Positions 56,235 to 64,000 of a stretch of 64,000 bases of DNA are shown piece by piece. This DNA is from Lachnospiraceae bacterium (GTDB taxonomy: Bacteria > Bacillota > Clostridia > Lachnospirales > Lachnospiraceae), in assembly GCA_017618075.1 (NCBI GenBank), contig JAFZUY010000023.1:62001-126000 (forward strand), read 5' to 3'. Positions within the stretch are counted from its first letter, which is position 1. Each line of letters starts with the position of its first letter. The position numbers were made by a program, and so were the translations under genes. Below the pieces are notes generated by a model. That model was not told where the DNA came from and did no database searches. It saw nothing but the letters and a program-made list of their open reading frames with translations.

Positions 56235-56250
56235 TGTTTAACATGAAACC
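56235..56250. other. Degenerate parS-like site in the parA-parB spacer
   Basis: TGTTTAACATGAAACC matches the parS consensus at 13 of 16 positions. It lies just after the parA stop codon and may be a weak ParB site; unverified. Confidence 0.4.
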
Positions 56251-56339
56251 AAATCACTTAGAAACAACGTAAAATAGTGATGCAAATAAACAGAAATTAT
56301 AGTATAATTTTGAAAGTATATTTCAGGGGGTAAGACAGT

Positions 56340-57239
56340 ATGGCCGGTCTTAACAAAGGCACAATAAAGGGTGCCGGAAAAGAAAAGGGATTAAACAAAA
56401 AAAGAGGAATGGATTTAATTATCCAGGCTAAGGATGACAAGGCTGTTACAGAAAAATATAAAAACAGCATTGTTATGATGAATATCTCCAAGGTTGAACC
56501 CAACCGTAATCAGCCCCGTAAAAACTTTAACGAAGATGCGCTAAATGAACTCGCAGATTCCATAAAAGAGCACGGCATCATTGAACCTCTGATTGTTCAG
56601 GACAGAAAGTCATTCTACGAAATAATCGCCGGTGAGAGAAGATGGAGAGCTGCCAATATTGCAGGTCTTAAAGAAGTTCCCATCATCATCAAAGATCTTA
56701 CCGAACAGGAAATAGTAGAGATTGCCCTCATCGAAAATATCCAGAGAGAGGATTTAAATCCGATTGAAGAAGCTGAGGCTTACAAGAGACTGATTGATGA
56801 TTTCCACCTTAAGCAGGACGAAGTAGCGGATAAGGTTTCAAAGAGCCGTACCGCTATCACCAATACAATGAGACTCTTAAAGCTTTGCCCCGAGGTTCGT
56901 CAGATGGTAATCGATGAAATGATTACCGAAGGACATGCAAGAGCTTTACTTGGAATCGAAAATGCTGAGATTCAGACTGAACTTGCGCAGCAGGCTTTCG
57001 ATCAGAAGATGAGCGTTAGAGAAATCGAAAAGCTCGTCAGAAATATCGGCAAAGAAAAGAAAGAGAAAGCCAAGAAGAACGAGCAGATTTCAATCGCTTA
57101 CAAGGAATACGAAAACAAATTAAAAGAAAAACTCGGAACCAAAGTAAACATCTCCCTCAAGGAGAACGGTGCCGGAAAGATCGAAATAGATTTTTATTCC
57201 AACGATGATTTCGAAAGAATCATTGACTGTATTAAATAA
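56340..57239 (+). CDS. parB: Chromosome partitioning protein ParB (Spo0J-like)
   Basis: 299 aa. An N-terminal basic arm is followed by the CTP-binding/ParB-N core (VEPNRNQPRKNFNEDALNEL and GERRWRAANIAGL). IENIQREDLNPIEEAEAYKR and an HTH (VADKVSKSRTAITNTMRLL) come next, and a C-terminal dimerisation segment ends the chain. It loads at parS, slides as a CTP-clamp, and recruits condensin. RBS is GGGGG at 12 nt. Confidence 0.96.
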   Translation: MAGLNKGTIKGAGKEKGLNKKRGMDLIIQAKDDKAVTEKYKNSIVMMNISKVEPNRNQPRKNFNEDALNELADSIKEHGIIEPLIVQDRKSFYEIIAGERRWRAANIAGLKEVPIIIKDLTEQEIVEIALIENIQREDLNPIEEAEAYKRLIDDFHLKQDEVADKVSKSRTAITNTMRLLKLCPEVRQMVIDEMITEGHARALLGIENAEIQTELAQQAFDQKMSVREIEKLVRNIGKEKKEKAKKNEQISIAYKEYENKLKEKLGTKVNISLKENGAGKIEIDFYSNDDFERIIDCIK

Positions 57240-57286
57240 AAATGAAGAAGTACTATGGTTTACATAACATAGCAATGAGGTAATTG

Positions 57287-57847
57287 ATGAACAGCGCGTT
57301 TTTAAATAAAATAGGGCTCGGAAATGTAGATATCGGGCACCTGTTTCTGATACTTTTCATACTTTTGATTATTTTAATCATCGGTGTGGGATATATCATT
57401 TATGAGAACATCAGATTCAGAATTGCATACAAAAAGTTCATGAAAGGCTCCACCGCCGACAGTTTGGAGGAAAAGATATTCCAGATGTGCGAGGAGCAGG
57501 ATTCCTTAAGAAAGCTTGGCATCAAGCATTCAAGGGAAATCAAAGAGCTTTATGCAAAACATCAGTCAGCATTCCAGAAAGTAGGTCTCGTAAAATATGA
57601 CGCTTTCAAGGAAATGGGCGGAAAGTTAAGTTTCTGTCTGGTGCTCTTGGATGAGAACGATACAGGTATTCTGATTAACTCAATTCACAACACTTCCGGG
57701 TGCTTTTGCTATTCAAAGAAGATTAAGAACGGAAAGTGCGATATTGTTTTAGGAGAAGAGGAACAGCTTGCTGTTGATAAGGCAACAAGAAGAAAAATGA
57801 AGATTGCCAAAGCTCTTCCCGACAATGTCGAGTCCGACAAAGACTGA
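57287..57847 (+). CDS. DUF4446 membrane protein
   Basis: 186 aa from the ATG at 57287 (GAGG at a 6-nt spacing; a TTG 3 bp earlier is less likely). One N-terminal transmembrane helix (about 17-38, LFLILFILLIILIIGVGYII), a coiled-coil stretch, and a C-terminal globular domain (FQKVGLVKYDAFKEMGGKLS then FCLVLLDENDTGILINSI) match DUF4446, a clostridial protein commonly next to parB. Function unknown; context suggests a role linked to chromosome segregation or the cell membrane. Confidence 0.9.
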   Translation: MNSAFLNKIGLGNVDIGHLFLILFILLIILIIGVGYIIYENIRFRIAYKKFMKGSTADSLEEKIFQMCEEQDSLRKLGIKHSREIKELYAKHQSAFQKVGLVKYDAFKEMGGKLSFCLVLLDENDTGILINSIHNTSGCFCYSKKIKNGKCDIVLGEEEQLAVDKATRRKMKIAKALPDNVESDKD

Positions 57848-57908
57848 TAAAAGATTTTAAATTATTACATATAAAGATGAACCGGAGAATGGTTCAAAAG
57901 GAGATATT

Positions 57909-59189
57909 ATGATAGACATTAAGTTTTTAAGAGAAAATCCTGAAGTAGTAAAGAAAAACATCGAAAACAAATTCCAGTTTGACAAGCTTCCCCTTGTAGA
58001 CAAGGTAATCGAGCTTGACGAACAGAGAAGAAAAACACAGCAGGAAGCTGACAACTTAAAGGCAAGCAGAAATGCTATCTCAAAGCAGATTGGTGCTTTA
58101 ATGGCACAGGGCAAGAGAGAAGAAGCCGAAGAAGTTAAAAAGCAGGTTGCAGAGAATGCAAAGAAACTCGAAGAACTTGATGCTAAGCAGAAAGAACTCG
58201 AAGAAGAAACAACAAAGATCATGATGGTAATTCCCAACATCATCGATCCTTCGGTTCCCATCGGCAAAGACGATACAGAAAATGTGGAAGTTACAAAATA
58301 CGGCGATCCCGTAGTTCCCGATTTTGAAATTCCCTATCATACAGAAATCATGGAAAGATTCAACGGAATCGACCTTGATGCAGCAAGAAGAGTTGCAGGA
58401 AACGGTTTCTACTATCTCCAGGGTGACATCGCAAGACTTCACTCGGCAGTTATTTCCTACGCAAGAGATTTTATGATCAACAGAGGATTTACCTACTGCG
58501 TACCTCCTTTTATGATCAGAAGCAACGTAGTTACAGGCGTTATGAGCTTTGCCGAAATGGATGCCATGATGTACAAGATTGAAGGTGAAGACCTTTATCT
58601 TATAGGTACTTCGGAGCATTCGATGATCGGTAAGTTTATCGATACAATCATTCCCGAGGAAGAACTTCCCAAGACCTTAACCAGTTACTCGCCCTGCTTC
58701 AGAAAAGAAAAAGGCGCTCACGGCATCGAGGAAAGAGGCGTTTACAGAATTCACCAGTTCGAAAAGCAGGAAATGATTGTTGTCTGCCATCCCAACGATT
58801 CCAAGATGTGGTTCGACAAATTGTGGCAGAACACTGTTGATCTTTTCAGATCGATGGATATTCCCGTCAGAACACTTGAGTGCTGCTCGGGAGACTTGGC
58901 AGACCTTAAGGTTAAATCGTTCGACGTAGAAGCATGGTCGCCCAGACAGCAGAAGTACTTTGAAGTAGGAAGCTGCTCGAACTTAGGCGATGCTCAGGCA
59001 AGAAGACTTAAAATCAGAGTAAACGGCAAAGACGGTAGCAAGTACTTTGCTCATACATTAAACAACACGGTTGTTGCTCCTCCCAGAATGCTTATCGCAT
59101 TCCTTGAAAACAACCTTCAGGCAGACGGTTCGGTGAGAATTCCCGAAGTACTTCGTCCTTACATGGGAGGAATGACGGAGATTAGATAA
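57909..59189 (+). CDS. serS: Seryl-tRNA synthetase
   Basis: 426 aa. An N-terminal tRNA-binding coiled coil (about 30-100) precedes the class II core. Motif 2 is FRKEKGAHGIEERGVYRIHQ and motif 3 begins EVGSCSNLGDAQARRLKIR. An AAAGGAG site lies 7 nt before the ATG. No T-box leader is recognisable in the 61-bp spacer. It charges tRNA-Ser and provides Ser-tRNA for selenocysteine if present. Confidence 0.97.
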   Translation: MIDIKFLRENPEVVKKNIENKFQFDKLPLVDKVIELDEQRRKTQQEADNLKASRNAISKQIGALMAQGKREEAEEVKKQVAENAKKLEELDAKQKELEEETTKIMMVIPNIIDPSVPIGKDDTENVEVTKYGDPVVPDFEIPYHTEIMERFNGIDLDAARRVAGNGFYYLQGDIARLHSAVISYARDFMINRGFTYCVPPFMIRSNVVTGVMSFAEMDAMMYKIEGEDLYLIGTSEHSMIGKFIDTIIPEEELPKTLTSYSPCFRKEKGAHGIEERGVYRIHQFEKQEMIVVCHPNDSKMWFDKLWQNTVDLFRSMDIPVRTLECCSGDLADLKVKSFDVEAWSPRQQKYFEVGSCSNLGDAQARRLKIRVNGKDGSKYFAHTLNNTVVAPPRMLIAFLENNLQADGSVRIPEVLRPYMGGMTEIR

Positions 59190-59210
59190 CTCATCGGAAG
59201 CGGTGGTAAT

Positions 59211-60089
59211 ATGAACAGATATTTCAGAGCCGTAGGCTTTTTGAATAATTTCTCAATACAGGAATATGAAAAAATAGTCGAAGACATCATTTTTCGTCCG
59301 GAAGGCTCTATAATTGCGGATAATATCAACGCAAAATATCTGATTTTGGACAAAAATCTTGATTGCGGCGAGAATATCGGTATCTGTGCCAGGATCATAA
59401 AAGATTCCAAAGGCAATATTCACAGAGATACGGTTTTTCCGTATTTCAGAAGCGATGAATTTGTCGAGCACGAGTACTGTTCGTTCGAAAAAAAGATAAG
59501 CGGCGAAGAATTTTTGGGTGTTTACGAAGATTTAAACCTCGGCGAGAACATTTTCTTTTATGTTCAAAACGTGGATGAGCTCTTCAAGAAGAAAAATCTC
59601 AAAACCGTAAAATGTTCGGTTGCTATTTCCGGACTTTCGATTGCCGGAAATGTGATTCTGCCCATAAAAAAGAACGACGCGCAAAGAGAAGACGCCAAAG
59701 AGTTCAACAAAAAGAGAGTTAATCTTTTAAACAAGGCAAACGACGGCGATCACAATGCTTTCGCAACGGTAAGATACGATGATATTTTGACAAATGTTAC
59801 TGTTTCCGAGCAGGTATTTGTCGAATCGATGGATATTTATACCGTGGTTGATTCGTCATTTATTCCCTGCGGTGCCGAATGCGATTTATATTCGGTCCTC
59901 GGAGAAATAGTTGATTTTAAAACCGTCAAAAATGTGGTCAGCGACGAAAATGTCTACATTTTGAAGGTATCCGTCAAAGGTGTGGTTTTAACAATCTGTA
60001 TTAATGAAAAAGATTTATTCGGCGAGCCCCAGATTGGTTTCCGTTTCAAGGGAACCGTCTGGCTGCAGGGCCGTGTAAATATTTTATAA
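59211..60089 (+). CDS. DUF3881-family protein
   Basis: 292 aa. The opening MNRYFRAVGFLNNFSIQEYE, the middle VAISGLSIAGNVILPIKKND and the C-terminal QIGFRFKGTVWLQGRVNIL match DUF3881, a family I know mainly from Lachnospiraceae. Function unknown; no signal peptide or membrane helix. It follows serS by 21 bp and precedes the tRNA-Arg gene. Confidence 0.88.
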   Translation: MNRYFRAVGFLNNFSIQEYEKIVEDIIFRPEGSIIADNINAKYLILDKNLDCGENIGICARIIKDSKGNIHRDTVFPYFRSDEFVEHEYCSFEKKISGEEFLGVYEDLNLGENIFFYVQNVDELFKKKNLKTVKCSVAISGLSIAGNVILPIKKNDAQREDAKEFNKKRVNLLNKANDGDHNAFATVRYDDILTNVTVSEQVFVESMDIYTVVDSSFIPCGAECDLYSVLGEIVDFKTVKNVVSDENVYILKVSVKGVVLTICINEKDLFGEPQIGFRFKGTVWLQGRVNIL

Positions 60090-60097
60090 TTTTTTAA

Positions 60098-60171
60098 GTC
60101 CACGTAGCTCAGCTGGATAGAGCACTCGCCTCCTAAGCGAGGGGTCGTGCGTTCGAATCGCATCGCGGACG
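60098..60171 (+). tRNA. tRNA-Arg (anticodon CCT)
   Basis: Full cloverleaf: acceptor GTCCACG/CGCGGAC, D arm GCTC/GAGC, anticodon stem CTCGC/GCGAG with loop CTCCTAA (anticodon CCT, reading AGG), and T arm GTGCG-TTCGAAT-CGCAT. The discriminator is G. No CCA is encoded. The fifth acceptor pair is an A-C mismatch, which is unusual. Position 60098-60171. Confidence 0.95.
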
Positions 60172-60178
60172 TAAATTA

Positions 60179-60213
60179 ATAAACACCCAAAGAAAAGGGT
60201 GTTTATATTTTTT
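60179..60213 (+). terminator. Terminator after tRNA-Arg
   Basis: ATAAACACCC and GGGTGTTTAT form a 10-bp stem, followed by ATTTTTT. It ends the serS-DUF3881-tRNA transcript. Confidence 0.85.
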
Positions 60214-60221
60214 AATTCACA

Positions 60222-60235
60222 GGACATATGTGTCC
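60222..60235. repeat. GGACATATGTGTCC dyad upstream of the HTH gene
   Basis: Arms GGACA and TGTCC surround TATG; the left half GGACATAT matches the arms bracketing the GNAT gene at 52.8-53.4 kb. It lies 90 bp before the HTH-membrane gene start. Confidence 0.55.
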
Positions 60236-60324
60236 GGTTAGAAAAACACGGCATTTCTCGCTTTGTGTCGTGTATAAAATTGGCACAAAAAAATACAATT
60301 ACGTCAGGAAAGGAGGAAAAATCC

Positions 60325-61452
60325 TTGGATCAGAAAAAAACAGGAGAGTTCCTAAAAGAATTAAGGACCCAAAAACAAATGACACAGGAACAGGTAGCGG
60401 AGAGATTTAATGTCAGCTCAAGAACCGTTTCCAGATGGGAGACCGGCAGAAATATGCCTGATATTTCTTTGCTTACCGAAATAGCTGATTTTTATGAAGC
60501 TGACGTAAGAGAAATTATAGAAGGAGAAAGAAAAAGCGAGATGATGGATAAGGAAATAAAAGACGTAGCCGACAAAATGGCGGACTATGCACACGAAGAA
60601 AGAGGAAAACTTTTAAAGGTTATACAGGTAATATCGATTATCGGAGTGATTATTTCATTCGTATCGATAATACTTCAGACGATAGGATATCACAGACCTG
60701 AAAATATATCGATTGAAAGAACCCTGGCTTTACTGGCTTCGTTGGCAGTACTTGTAATCATGTCCGTGACTACTTTATATGTAACAGGTCTTTTAAGAAA
60801 AATAACAAACAACAAAGTTCTGATGACGGTAATTATTGTACTGACAGGCGTAATTTTGACTGTTAGTATAATGTGGATATTGGCGGCTTACCTCATAGTC
60901 GGAATGTTTGCGTTAATCTTTTATTCGGCGAAAATTAAGGTATACGAAGATGTCGCAGAATACAACGAATACATACACAATCCCGAGGTTGGCGGAACGT
61001 ATCAGACCTGCAACGGAGAGATGTTTGAGATATTCCCCGAGTCGATTGACGATCCTTCGAAGGTTGAGGAATTTAAATTCGTTTATTACAATCCCTGGGA
61101 TGCGCAGTATATAACGTATCTGACGATAAATTATGATGAGGATGAATATAACAAAGAAATAGCTCGTCTTCAGAACCTGGGAATTGAAGAATATAAAGAA
61201 TTGTACAGTGTTTCGGATGAGCCGTCGGGATATGACCTCGTTGCAATGAATTCGGATCCTTATTACGGCTTTGTTTATGCGTTGATTCCTGAAAACGAAG
61301 AAGAATCGGGCAAAATCACATATGTCGGAATATGGTTCTGCAATTACTTCCTGGATTTGGACATAAAAGATTATGTTCCAAACGAATACCTCCTAAAAGG
61401 ATTTGACGCAACAGAAGGCAATCCGTACAGACAATCAAATATATATGATTAA
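60325..61452 (+). CDS. XRE-type HTH protein with C-terminal membrane domain
   Basis: 375 aa from a TTG at 60325, preceded by AGGAGG at 60311-60316 (8 nt). The longer ORF adds 42 residues with no site. A Cro/C1-type HTH spans about 8-62 (MTQEQVAERFNVSSRTVSRW then ETGRNMPDISLLTEIADFYE). About three to four transmembrane segments follow (about 95-115, 130-150, 160-185), then an extracytoplasmic or soluble C-terminal domain of unknown fold. Membrane-bound HTH regulators of this kind often sense envelope signals. Function unknown. Confidence 0.85.
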   Translation: MDQKKTGEFLKELRTQKQMTQEQVAERFNVSSRTVSRWETGRNMPDISLLTEIADFYEADVREIIEGERKSEMMDKEIKDVADKMADYAHEERGKLLKVIQVISIIGVIISFVSIILQTIGYHRPENISIERTLALLASLAVLVIMSVTTLYVTGLLRKITNNKVLMTVIIVLTGVILTVSIMWILAAYLIVGMFALIFYSAKIKVYEDVAEYNEYIHNPEVGGTYQTCNGEMFEIFPESIDDPSKVEEFKFVYYNPWDAQYITYLTINYDEDEYNKEIARLQNLGIEEYKELYSVSDEPSGYDLVAMNSDPYYGFVYALIPENEEESGKITYVGIWFCNYFLDLDIKDYVPNEYLLKGFDATEGNPYRQSNIYD

Positions 61453-61458
61453 AAAAAT

Positions 61459-61490
61459 GAGCCGAAGGAAATTTCCTTTCGGCTCTTTTA
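61459..61490. terminator. Bidirectional terminator between the HTH and YcxB genes
   Basis: GAGCCGAAGGAAAT pairs with the rest of TTTCCTTTCGGCTC (one bulge). A and T tracts flank it, serving two convergent genes. Confidence 0.85.
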
Positions 61491-62030
61491 TATTGTTTTA
61501 CCATAAATCAGTTTTTGGAATTTTACGAGCTCTTCCGGTGAAAAGGCTCTTTTGTCGATAACCTGACCGTGGGTGATGATATCTTTTCCCGTTATTGTAA
61601 GGATGGTCATTTCCTCAAGTTCGATGATATCTTTTATCTGTGTGTATAGGAAATCGTAATTTGCTTTACTTCCGACAACTCTGAAGAATTTCGGATAGAA
61701 AATCACATGCATTTCCACCGGAGTACCGCAGTAGAGTTTCATCTGGCTGTAGTTGACCGCTGCCTGATAAAGATATCCGAACCAGGACATAAAGAAAACG
61801 TAAAGTCCGAGCAGGATAAAGATTACAAACGGAATTAAAAGATGAAAAAATACAAAAACGAAACCTGCTGCAAAAAGAAGAATCGCAATACTGAAAGTGA
61901 TTGCCTGCCACTTAAGATGATATCTTCCGTAAGTGACTCTCGCATATTTGCGGTTCATCGCTTTTGTTAATATGAATTTGTTTTCGAGTACCGGAATCAT
62001 ATCCGGATTGACGGAATCTGTGTGAGCCAT
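61488..62030 (-). CDS. YcxB-like membrane protein
   Basis: 180 aa. Two transmembrane segments (about 44-64 and 66-90, LKWQAITFSIAILLFAAGFV and LLIPFVIFILLGLYVFFMS) are followed by a cytoplasmic YcxB-like domain (FYPKFFRVVGSKANYDFLYT then QIKDIIELEEMTILTITGKD). Such proteins are widespread in Firmicutes with no assigned function. It is the last gene of a leftward unit. Confidence 0.82.
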   Translation of the reverse strand: MAHTDSVNPDMIPVLENKFILTKAMNRKYARVTYGRYHLKWQAITFSIAILLFAAGFVFVFFHLLIPFVIFILLGLYVFFMSWFGYLYQAAVNYSQMKLYCGTPVEMHVIFYPKFFRVVGSKANYDFLYTQIKDIIELEEMTILTITGKDIITHGQVIDKRAFSPEELVKFQKLIYGKTI

Positions 62031-62057
62031 AATTTTTTTGCCAATTATTGAATATTT

Positions 62058-62345
62058 TTAAAAAGGCTTGTTATTAAGCCAGTCATTGTAAGCCGCATTG
62101 GCTTCTTCGCTGGCTTTTTTGTCTTTCCACGCACTGATATCGCTGCAGATTGCGAGCATTTCATCGACTACCAGCTCTGCAGTTTTGGGTTTTACATAAA
62201 TCAGATAGGAAGTCATTCGTCTCATTGCCTTGGGGCTTCCGAGATTTTTGATGATTTCCTCGCCCAGTCTTTCGGGGAATCCGAGAGAGGTCAGGGCTTC
62301 CATTAATTCATTTCTGGCATTTATCCAGTCGGTTCTGTCGTTCAT
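62058..62345 (-). CDS. Conserved 95-aa protein of unknown function
   Basis: 95 aa from the ATG at 62345, which overlaps the upstream stop codon (ATGA), so translation is coupled. A longer reading adds 17 unsupported residues. WINARNELMEALTSLGFPER then LGEEIIKNLGSPKAMRRMTS are predicted helical. No signal, no membrane segment, and no known family is recalled. Its function probably relates to the CapA-like gene it is coupled to. Confidence 0.65.
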   Translation of the reverse strand: MNDRTDWINARNELMEALTSLGFPERLGEEIIKNLGSPKAMRRMTSYLIYVKPKTAELVVDEMLAICSDISAWKDKKASEEANAAYNDWLNNKPF

Positions 62346-63502
62346 AATTGTTTTAAAATAAAATCCTTCACACCCTCGAGTATGCTTTCTTTCCATGCGC
62401 CTTCTTCGGCCTTAAGCGATAAAGGGTAAATAATCTGAAAATCCAGAGTTTCACCCGGAACCCTTCCGCTTCTTAAAGGCTCGTAAAAGTTATTATAGAA
62501 ATCTTCTTCGGTTGCACTTTCAAACTGCTCGGGCTTTAGGAATCGAAGCTGTCTCTTGGTATTTTCGATAAACATCTTTGCTGCAAGAGGTGCAAGTTTT
62601 TCGTATTCATCTTTTTGGACGTCAGTGAAAATTGCAGGCAATTCGCCTTTTATGATTCGCTCATTTTCGCGGTCAATCATAATTCCGAAGGGCTCAAAAT
62701 CAAAGGATTCCTCGGAAAATTTTAGCTTTACGAATAATCCGAACTCGGTATTAAACTGCGATCTCTGATAAGGCGTATCAAAGATAAAATTACCGAGCGA
62801 ATAAAAGATTATTTTATCTCCCACGGTCTCGTAGTTCATCGGAACATGAGGATGGTGAGATACCACGATATCCGCACCCATTTCAAGATATTTAAGGTAT
62901 CTGTCTCTGGTGTAGTATGTGGGAAGTGCTGTAAATTCTTCGCCCGCGTGGGCAACAACGATGCACCATCTGCATGTCTTTTTTAATTCTTTTATGATCT
63001 TTTCTATTTCTTCAAGGTCGCTCCAGGAAAAACATCCGGGAGTTTCCGGACCTGCTTTTCTGCAGGCTCTCTGATAACCGACGCCTATCATACCGATTCC
63101 GCCGGCTTCTTTTATGATAACGGGTCTTCTTGCCTCTTCTTCGTTCATGCCTGCGCCAAGAGTAAGTGCCCCATGCACTTTTGCATTTTCAAGGGTCGCA
63201 GCAATGCCTTCGGGACCGGCGTCCATAATGTGGTTGTTGCATATATTCCAGATATCAGCATTCATTCCCTTAAGGAAATCTCCGACCTTCGGATCCATGC
63301 TGTGAACTAAGGACAGAGCACCGGTCGTAGCATCAATCTGATTTCTTTCGTATAGCGGACCTTCGACATTTACAATCAAATGGTCGCCCGAAGATAAAAA
63401 TCCCCGCACTTCATCGGAGAGAAGATTTTCATCCTCCCATCTTTTATCCATATATTTATCAAATCCGATATCTCCGGTAAAAATCAAACTGGTTTTGCTC
63501 AT
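62342..63502 (-). CDS. CapA-family poly-gamma-glutamate/metallophosphatase-fold protein
   Basis: 386 aa from the ATG at 63502, chosen because GAGG lies 7 nt upstream and the conserved core then starts at once (MSKTSLIFTGDIGFDKYMDK). HLIVNVEGPL, WNICNNHIMDAGPEGI and ADIVVSHHPHVPMNYE (His-rich) match the PGA_cap metallophosphatase fold. No signal peptide is seen, so it is probably cytoplasmic, unlike CapA of Bacillus. Substrate unknown. A TCATAAAAGA element overlaps its leader. Confidence 0.85.
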   Translation of the reverse strand: MSKTSLIFTGDIGFDKYMDKRWEDENLLSDEVRGFLSSGDHLIVNVEGPLYERNQIDATTGALSLVHSMDPKVGDFLKGMNADIWNICNNHIMDAGPEGIAATLENAKVHGALTLGAGMNEEEARRPVIIKEAGGIGMIGVGYQRACRKAGPETPGCFSWSDLEEIEKIIKELKKTCRWCIVVAHAGEEFTALPTYYTRDRYLKYLEMGADIVVSHHPHVPMNYETVGDKIIFYSLGNFIFDTPYQRSQFNTEFGLFVKLKFSEESFDFEPFGIMIDRENERIIKGELPAIFTDVQKDEYEKLAPLAAKMFIENTKRQLRFLKPEQFESATEEDFYNNFYEPLRSGRVPGETLDFQIIYPLSLKAEEGAWKESILEGVKDFILKQL

Positions 63503-63519
63503 ATAGACCTCATAAAAGA

Positions 63520-63822
63520 TTACATACTGGCTGCACGACAAGGACGAATGGTCTGTATATCAGACTCAAGAGAGATTTTTAATTCTCTTAAATCTATATC
63601 GTTTTGAATATCAAGAAAATATTTGTCGGATACTCCGAAATATTTTGCCAGACGAAGCGAGGTATCAGCTGTGATTTTCCTTCTTCCATGCAAAATGTCT
63701 TGAATCCTTGATACAGGAACATGTATATCCTGAGCCAGTCTGTAAGCAGAGATGCCCATGGGTTCCATGAATTCTTCAACCAATATTTCTCCCACTTGTG
63801 GGGTTTTAATAATCATATCCAT
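63520..63822 (-). CDS. higA: HigA-type antitoxin (HTH)
   Basis: 100 aa. The HigA signature TPQVGEILVEEFMEPMGISA then YRLAQDIHVPVSRIQDILHG is followed by RRKITADTSLRLAKYFG, an HTH of the Cro/C1 type. It neutralises HigB and represses the operon. GAGAGG lies upstream of the ATG at 63822. HigB is encoded immediately upstream, in the common higB-higA order. Confidence 0.93.
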   Translation of the reverse strand: MDMIIKTPQVGEILVEEFMEPMGISAYRLAQDIHVPVSRIQDILHGRRKITADTSLRLAKYFGVSDKYFLDIQNDIDLRELKISLESDIQTIRPCRAASM

Positions 63823-63860
63823 AATAAAAACCTCTCAATTAAACATATTACTTCAAACTA

Positions 63861-64000
63861 TCAATGATAATCAACTATTTCCACTTCAAAAAAATCACAG
63901 CCTTCATTTCGAAAGCAAATTCGATACTGGTCGTTTATACGAATGCTATGCTGTCCAATTCTGTTTCCAAACAGTGATTCTAAACGGTTTCCCGGCGGAA
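63861..64000 (-). CDS. higB: HigB-type toxin, N-terminus beyond the window
   Basis: The - strand frame from 63998 reads [20 protein letters not shown] then [20 protein letters not shown] and IVDYH before the TGA at 63861-63863. This is the C-terminal half of a RelE/HigB mRNA interferase. The start lies beyond the edge. It is 38 bp upstream of higA. Confidence 0.88.
   Translation of the reverse strand, partial: PPGNRLESLFGNRIGQHSIRINDQYRICFRNEGCDFFEVEIVDYH

Noticed and set aside
57848-57908. T-box leader before serS
   Set aside because: Only 61 bp separate DUF4446 and serS, and no T-box core or antiterminator is recognisable.

Overview
The window looks like the replication-origin region of a Firmicutes chromosome, most likely a non-sporulating Lachnospiraceae (Butyrivibrio/Roseburia-like). 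Supporting points are the canonical origin neighbourhood (gyrA, gyrB, recF, S4 protein, dnaN, dnaA | rpmH, rnpA, yidD, yidC, jag, mnmE, mnmG, rsmG, parA, parB, serS), the Lachnospiraceae-type DUF4446 and DUF3881 proteins beside it, Gram-positive envelope genes, AAGGAGG-type ribosome binding sites and sigma-A-like promoters. The assignment comes from gene content and protein recall only; no database search was run.

Layout. 1-4.5 kb (- strand): a partial rRNA methyltransferase, an NlpC/P60 wall hydrolase, a thioesterase, an FAD oxidoreductase and YvcK. 4.6-8.1 kb: a CpsB/CpsC/CpsD tyrosine-phosphorylation module preceded by a cohesin-like surface protein, with no glycosyltransferases attached. 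8.3-15.2 kb: a small APKTG-tailed surface protein, then the housekeeping series ftsH, hpt, tilS, divIC, rqcP, hup and a YgjP-type peptidase. 15.3-20.5 kb: a five-gene + strand island (PAP2 phosphatase, GT2-GtrA fusion, phosphodiester-glycosidase-domain protein, Ser/Arg-rich membrane protein, GtrA) with its own promoter and terminator. It runs against replication and looks like a lipid-linked sugar or surface-glycan system. 20.6-33.2 kb: a D,D-carboxypeptidase, LUD protein, GH36 alpha-galactosidase, an orphan AmmeMemoRadiSam-type radical SAM enzyme, trmB, a lipoprotein, surE, an acyltransferase, a CrtI-like oxidoreductase, a Nudix hydrolase, an MFS transporter and a CPA2 antiporter. 33.4-36.5 kb: an ABC exporter split into TMD, NBD and TMD genes with a coupled MerR regulator. 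37-46.2 kb: the gyrA-to-dnaA block (- strand), including an unlisted 59-aa membrane protein between gyrB and gyrA. The origin spacer is 45.67-46.2 kb. 46.2-60.1 kb: the + strand rpmH-to-DUF3881 block. 60.1-64 kb: tRNA-Arg(CCT), an HTH-membrane protein, a YcxB protein, a CapA-family protein and a higBA toxin-antitoxin pair cut by the window edge.

Transcription mostly runs away from the origin on both sides, as expected for leading-strand genes. DnaA boxes (mostly TTATCAACA or ATATCAACA) lie on both sides of dnaA. Four perfect parS sites and one near-perfect parS site lie just upstream of parAB in two copies of one ~135-bp module.

The most unusual signals are: (1) a 10-mer, TCATAAAAGA, present 17 times on the two strands, eight of them outside or at the edge of genes; (2) the duplicated parS module with flanking CTATATATAG palindromes; (3) a GNAT gene bracketed by two copies of a TTATATGTCC/GGACATATAA dyad; (4) the 15.3-20.5 kb surface-glycan island; (5) the TMD-NBD-TMD split exporter; and (6) small membrane ORFs and structured spacers that standard gene calling would skip.
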